A model generated the notes under the pieces. It did not search any database. It had not been told where the DNA came from and was given only the letters and a program-made list of their open reading frames with translations. DNA of 7,959 bases from Betaproteobacteria bacterium (lineage in GTDB: Bacteria > Pseudomonadota > Gammaproteobacteria > Burkholderiales > Rhodocyclaceae): NCBI GenBank assembly GCA_025997095.1, contig BNUD01000108.1:1-7959 (forward strand). The letters run 5' to 3'. Shown in pieces: positions 7,909-7,959 of this stretch (positions within the stretch are counted from its first letter, which is position 1; every line of letters begins with the position of its first letter). The translations under genes were made by a program, and so were the position numbers.

Positions 7909-7959
7909 ATGCGTGGGCAAGACATAAGTCAGGGGGAGATGTTCAGTTATCGGACGCTG
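7909..7959 (+). CDS. IS transposase, N-terminal fragment, right copy
   Basis: Seventeen codons from the ATG at 7909 give MRGQDISQGEMFSYRTL, identical to the start of the left copy, before the window ends. The family guess (IS5/IS1182-like DDE transposase) is the same and equally limited by length. Unlike the left copy, the frame upstream is closed by a TAA directly before the element. Confidence 0.75.
   Translation, partial: MRGQDISQGEMFSYRTL

Larger units (their letters stand above)
7837..7959 (+). mobile_element. 5' end of the same insertion sequence, right copy (partial)
   Basis: This is the reverse complement of positions 147-25 with one difference (G at 7856 against the base paired with T at 128). 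It begins CAGGATGTTGAAAAACCCC just after a TAA. It lies 73 bases after murA and 31 bases beyond the terminator hairpin, so it harms neither. The element runs out of the window on the right. Confidence 0.88.

Overview
The window is most likely a piece of a proteobacterial chromosome, probably betaproteobacterial. The reasons are the gene order (mlaF-mlaE-mlaD-mlaA-mlaC-mlaB-murA, with the lipoprotein gene mlaA inside the Mla operon), the GC-rich genes and the protein sequences. This placement is inference; no rRNA or species-specific marker is present.

Layout. Positions 1-147 and 7837-7959 are the 5' ends of two copies of one insertion sequence, in inverted orientation, with both transposase genes reading out of the window. 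Next to the left copy (148-330, minus strand) lies the beginning of a broken hcp gene (type VI secretion tube protein). It carries an in-frame amber codon and is then cut off by the IS. Positions 331-738 have no recognisable gene but hold two imperfect palindromes that look like one REP-like repeat in opposite orientations. Positions 739-2526 (minus) encode a complete asparagine-synthetase-like amidotransferase. It resembles the enzyme of N-acetylglutaminylglutamine amide (NAGGN) osmolyte synthesis more than housekeeping AsnB. A 120-bp divergent intergenic region (2527-2646) separates it from a plus-strand operon.

That operon, 2647-7763, encodes the complete Mla phospholipid transport system. 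MlaF (ATPase), MlaE (permease), MlaD (MCE substrate-binding ring) and MlaB (STAS subunit) form the inner-membrane complex. MlaC is the periplasmic carrier and MlaA the outer-membrane lipoprotein. Four of the five mla junctions are 4-base ATGA stop/start overlaps, so translation is probably coupled. murA, for the first committed step of peptidoglycan synthesis, ends the operon. Its start is preceded by six tandem CCTGNNN heptamers instead of a Shine-Dalgarno sequence. A strong hairpin at 7786-7805 follows murA.

The mla-murA block is ordinary envelope biology and looks intact. The less ordinary points are the decayed hcp whose remnant is in frame with the IS transposase, the heptamer array at the mlaB/murA junction, the NAGGN-type amidotransferase with no visible partner genes, and the inverted IS ends at both borders. 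I found no convincing new multi-gene system.
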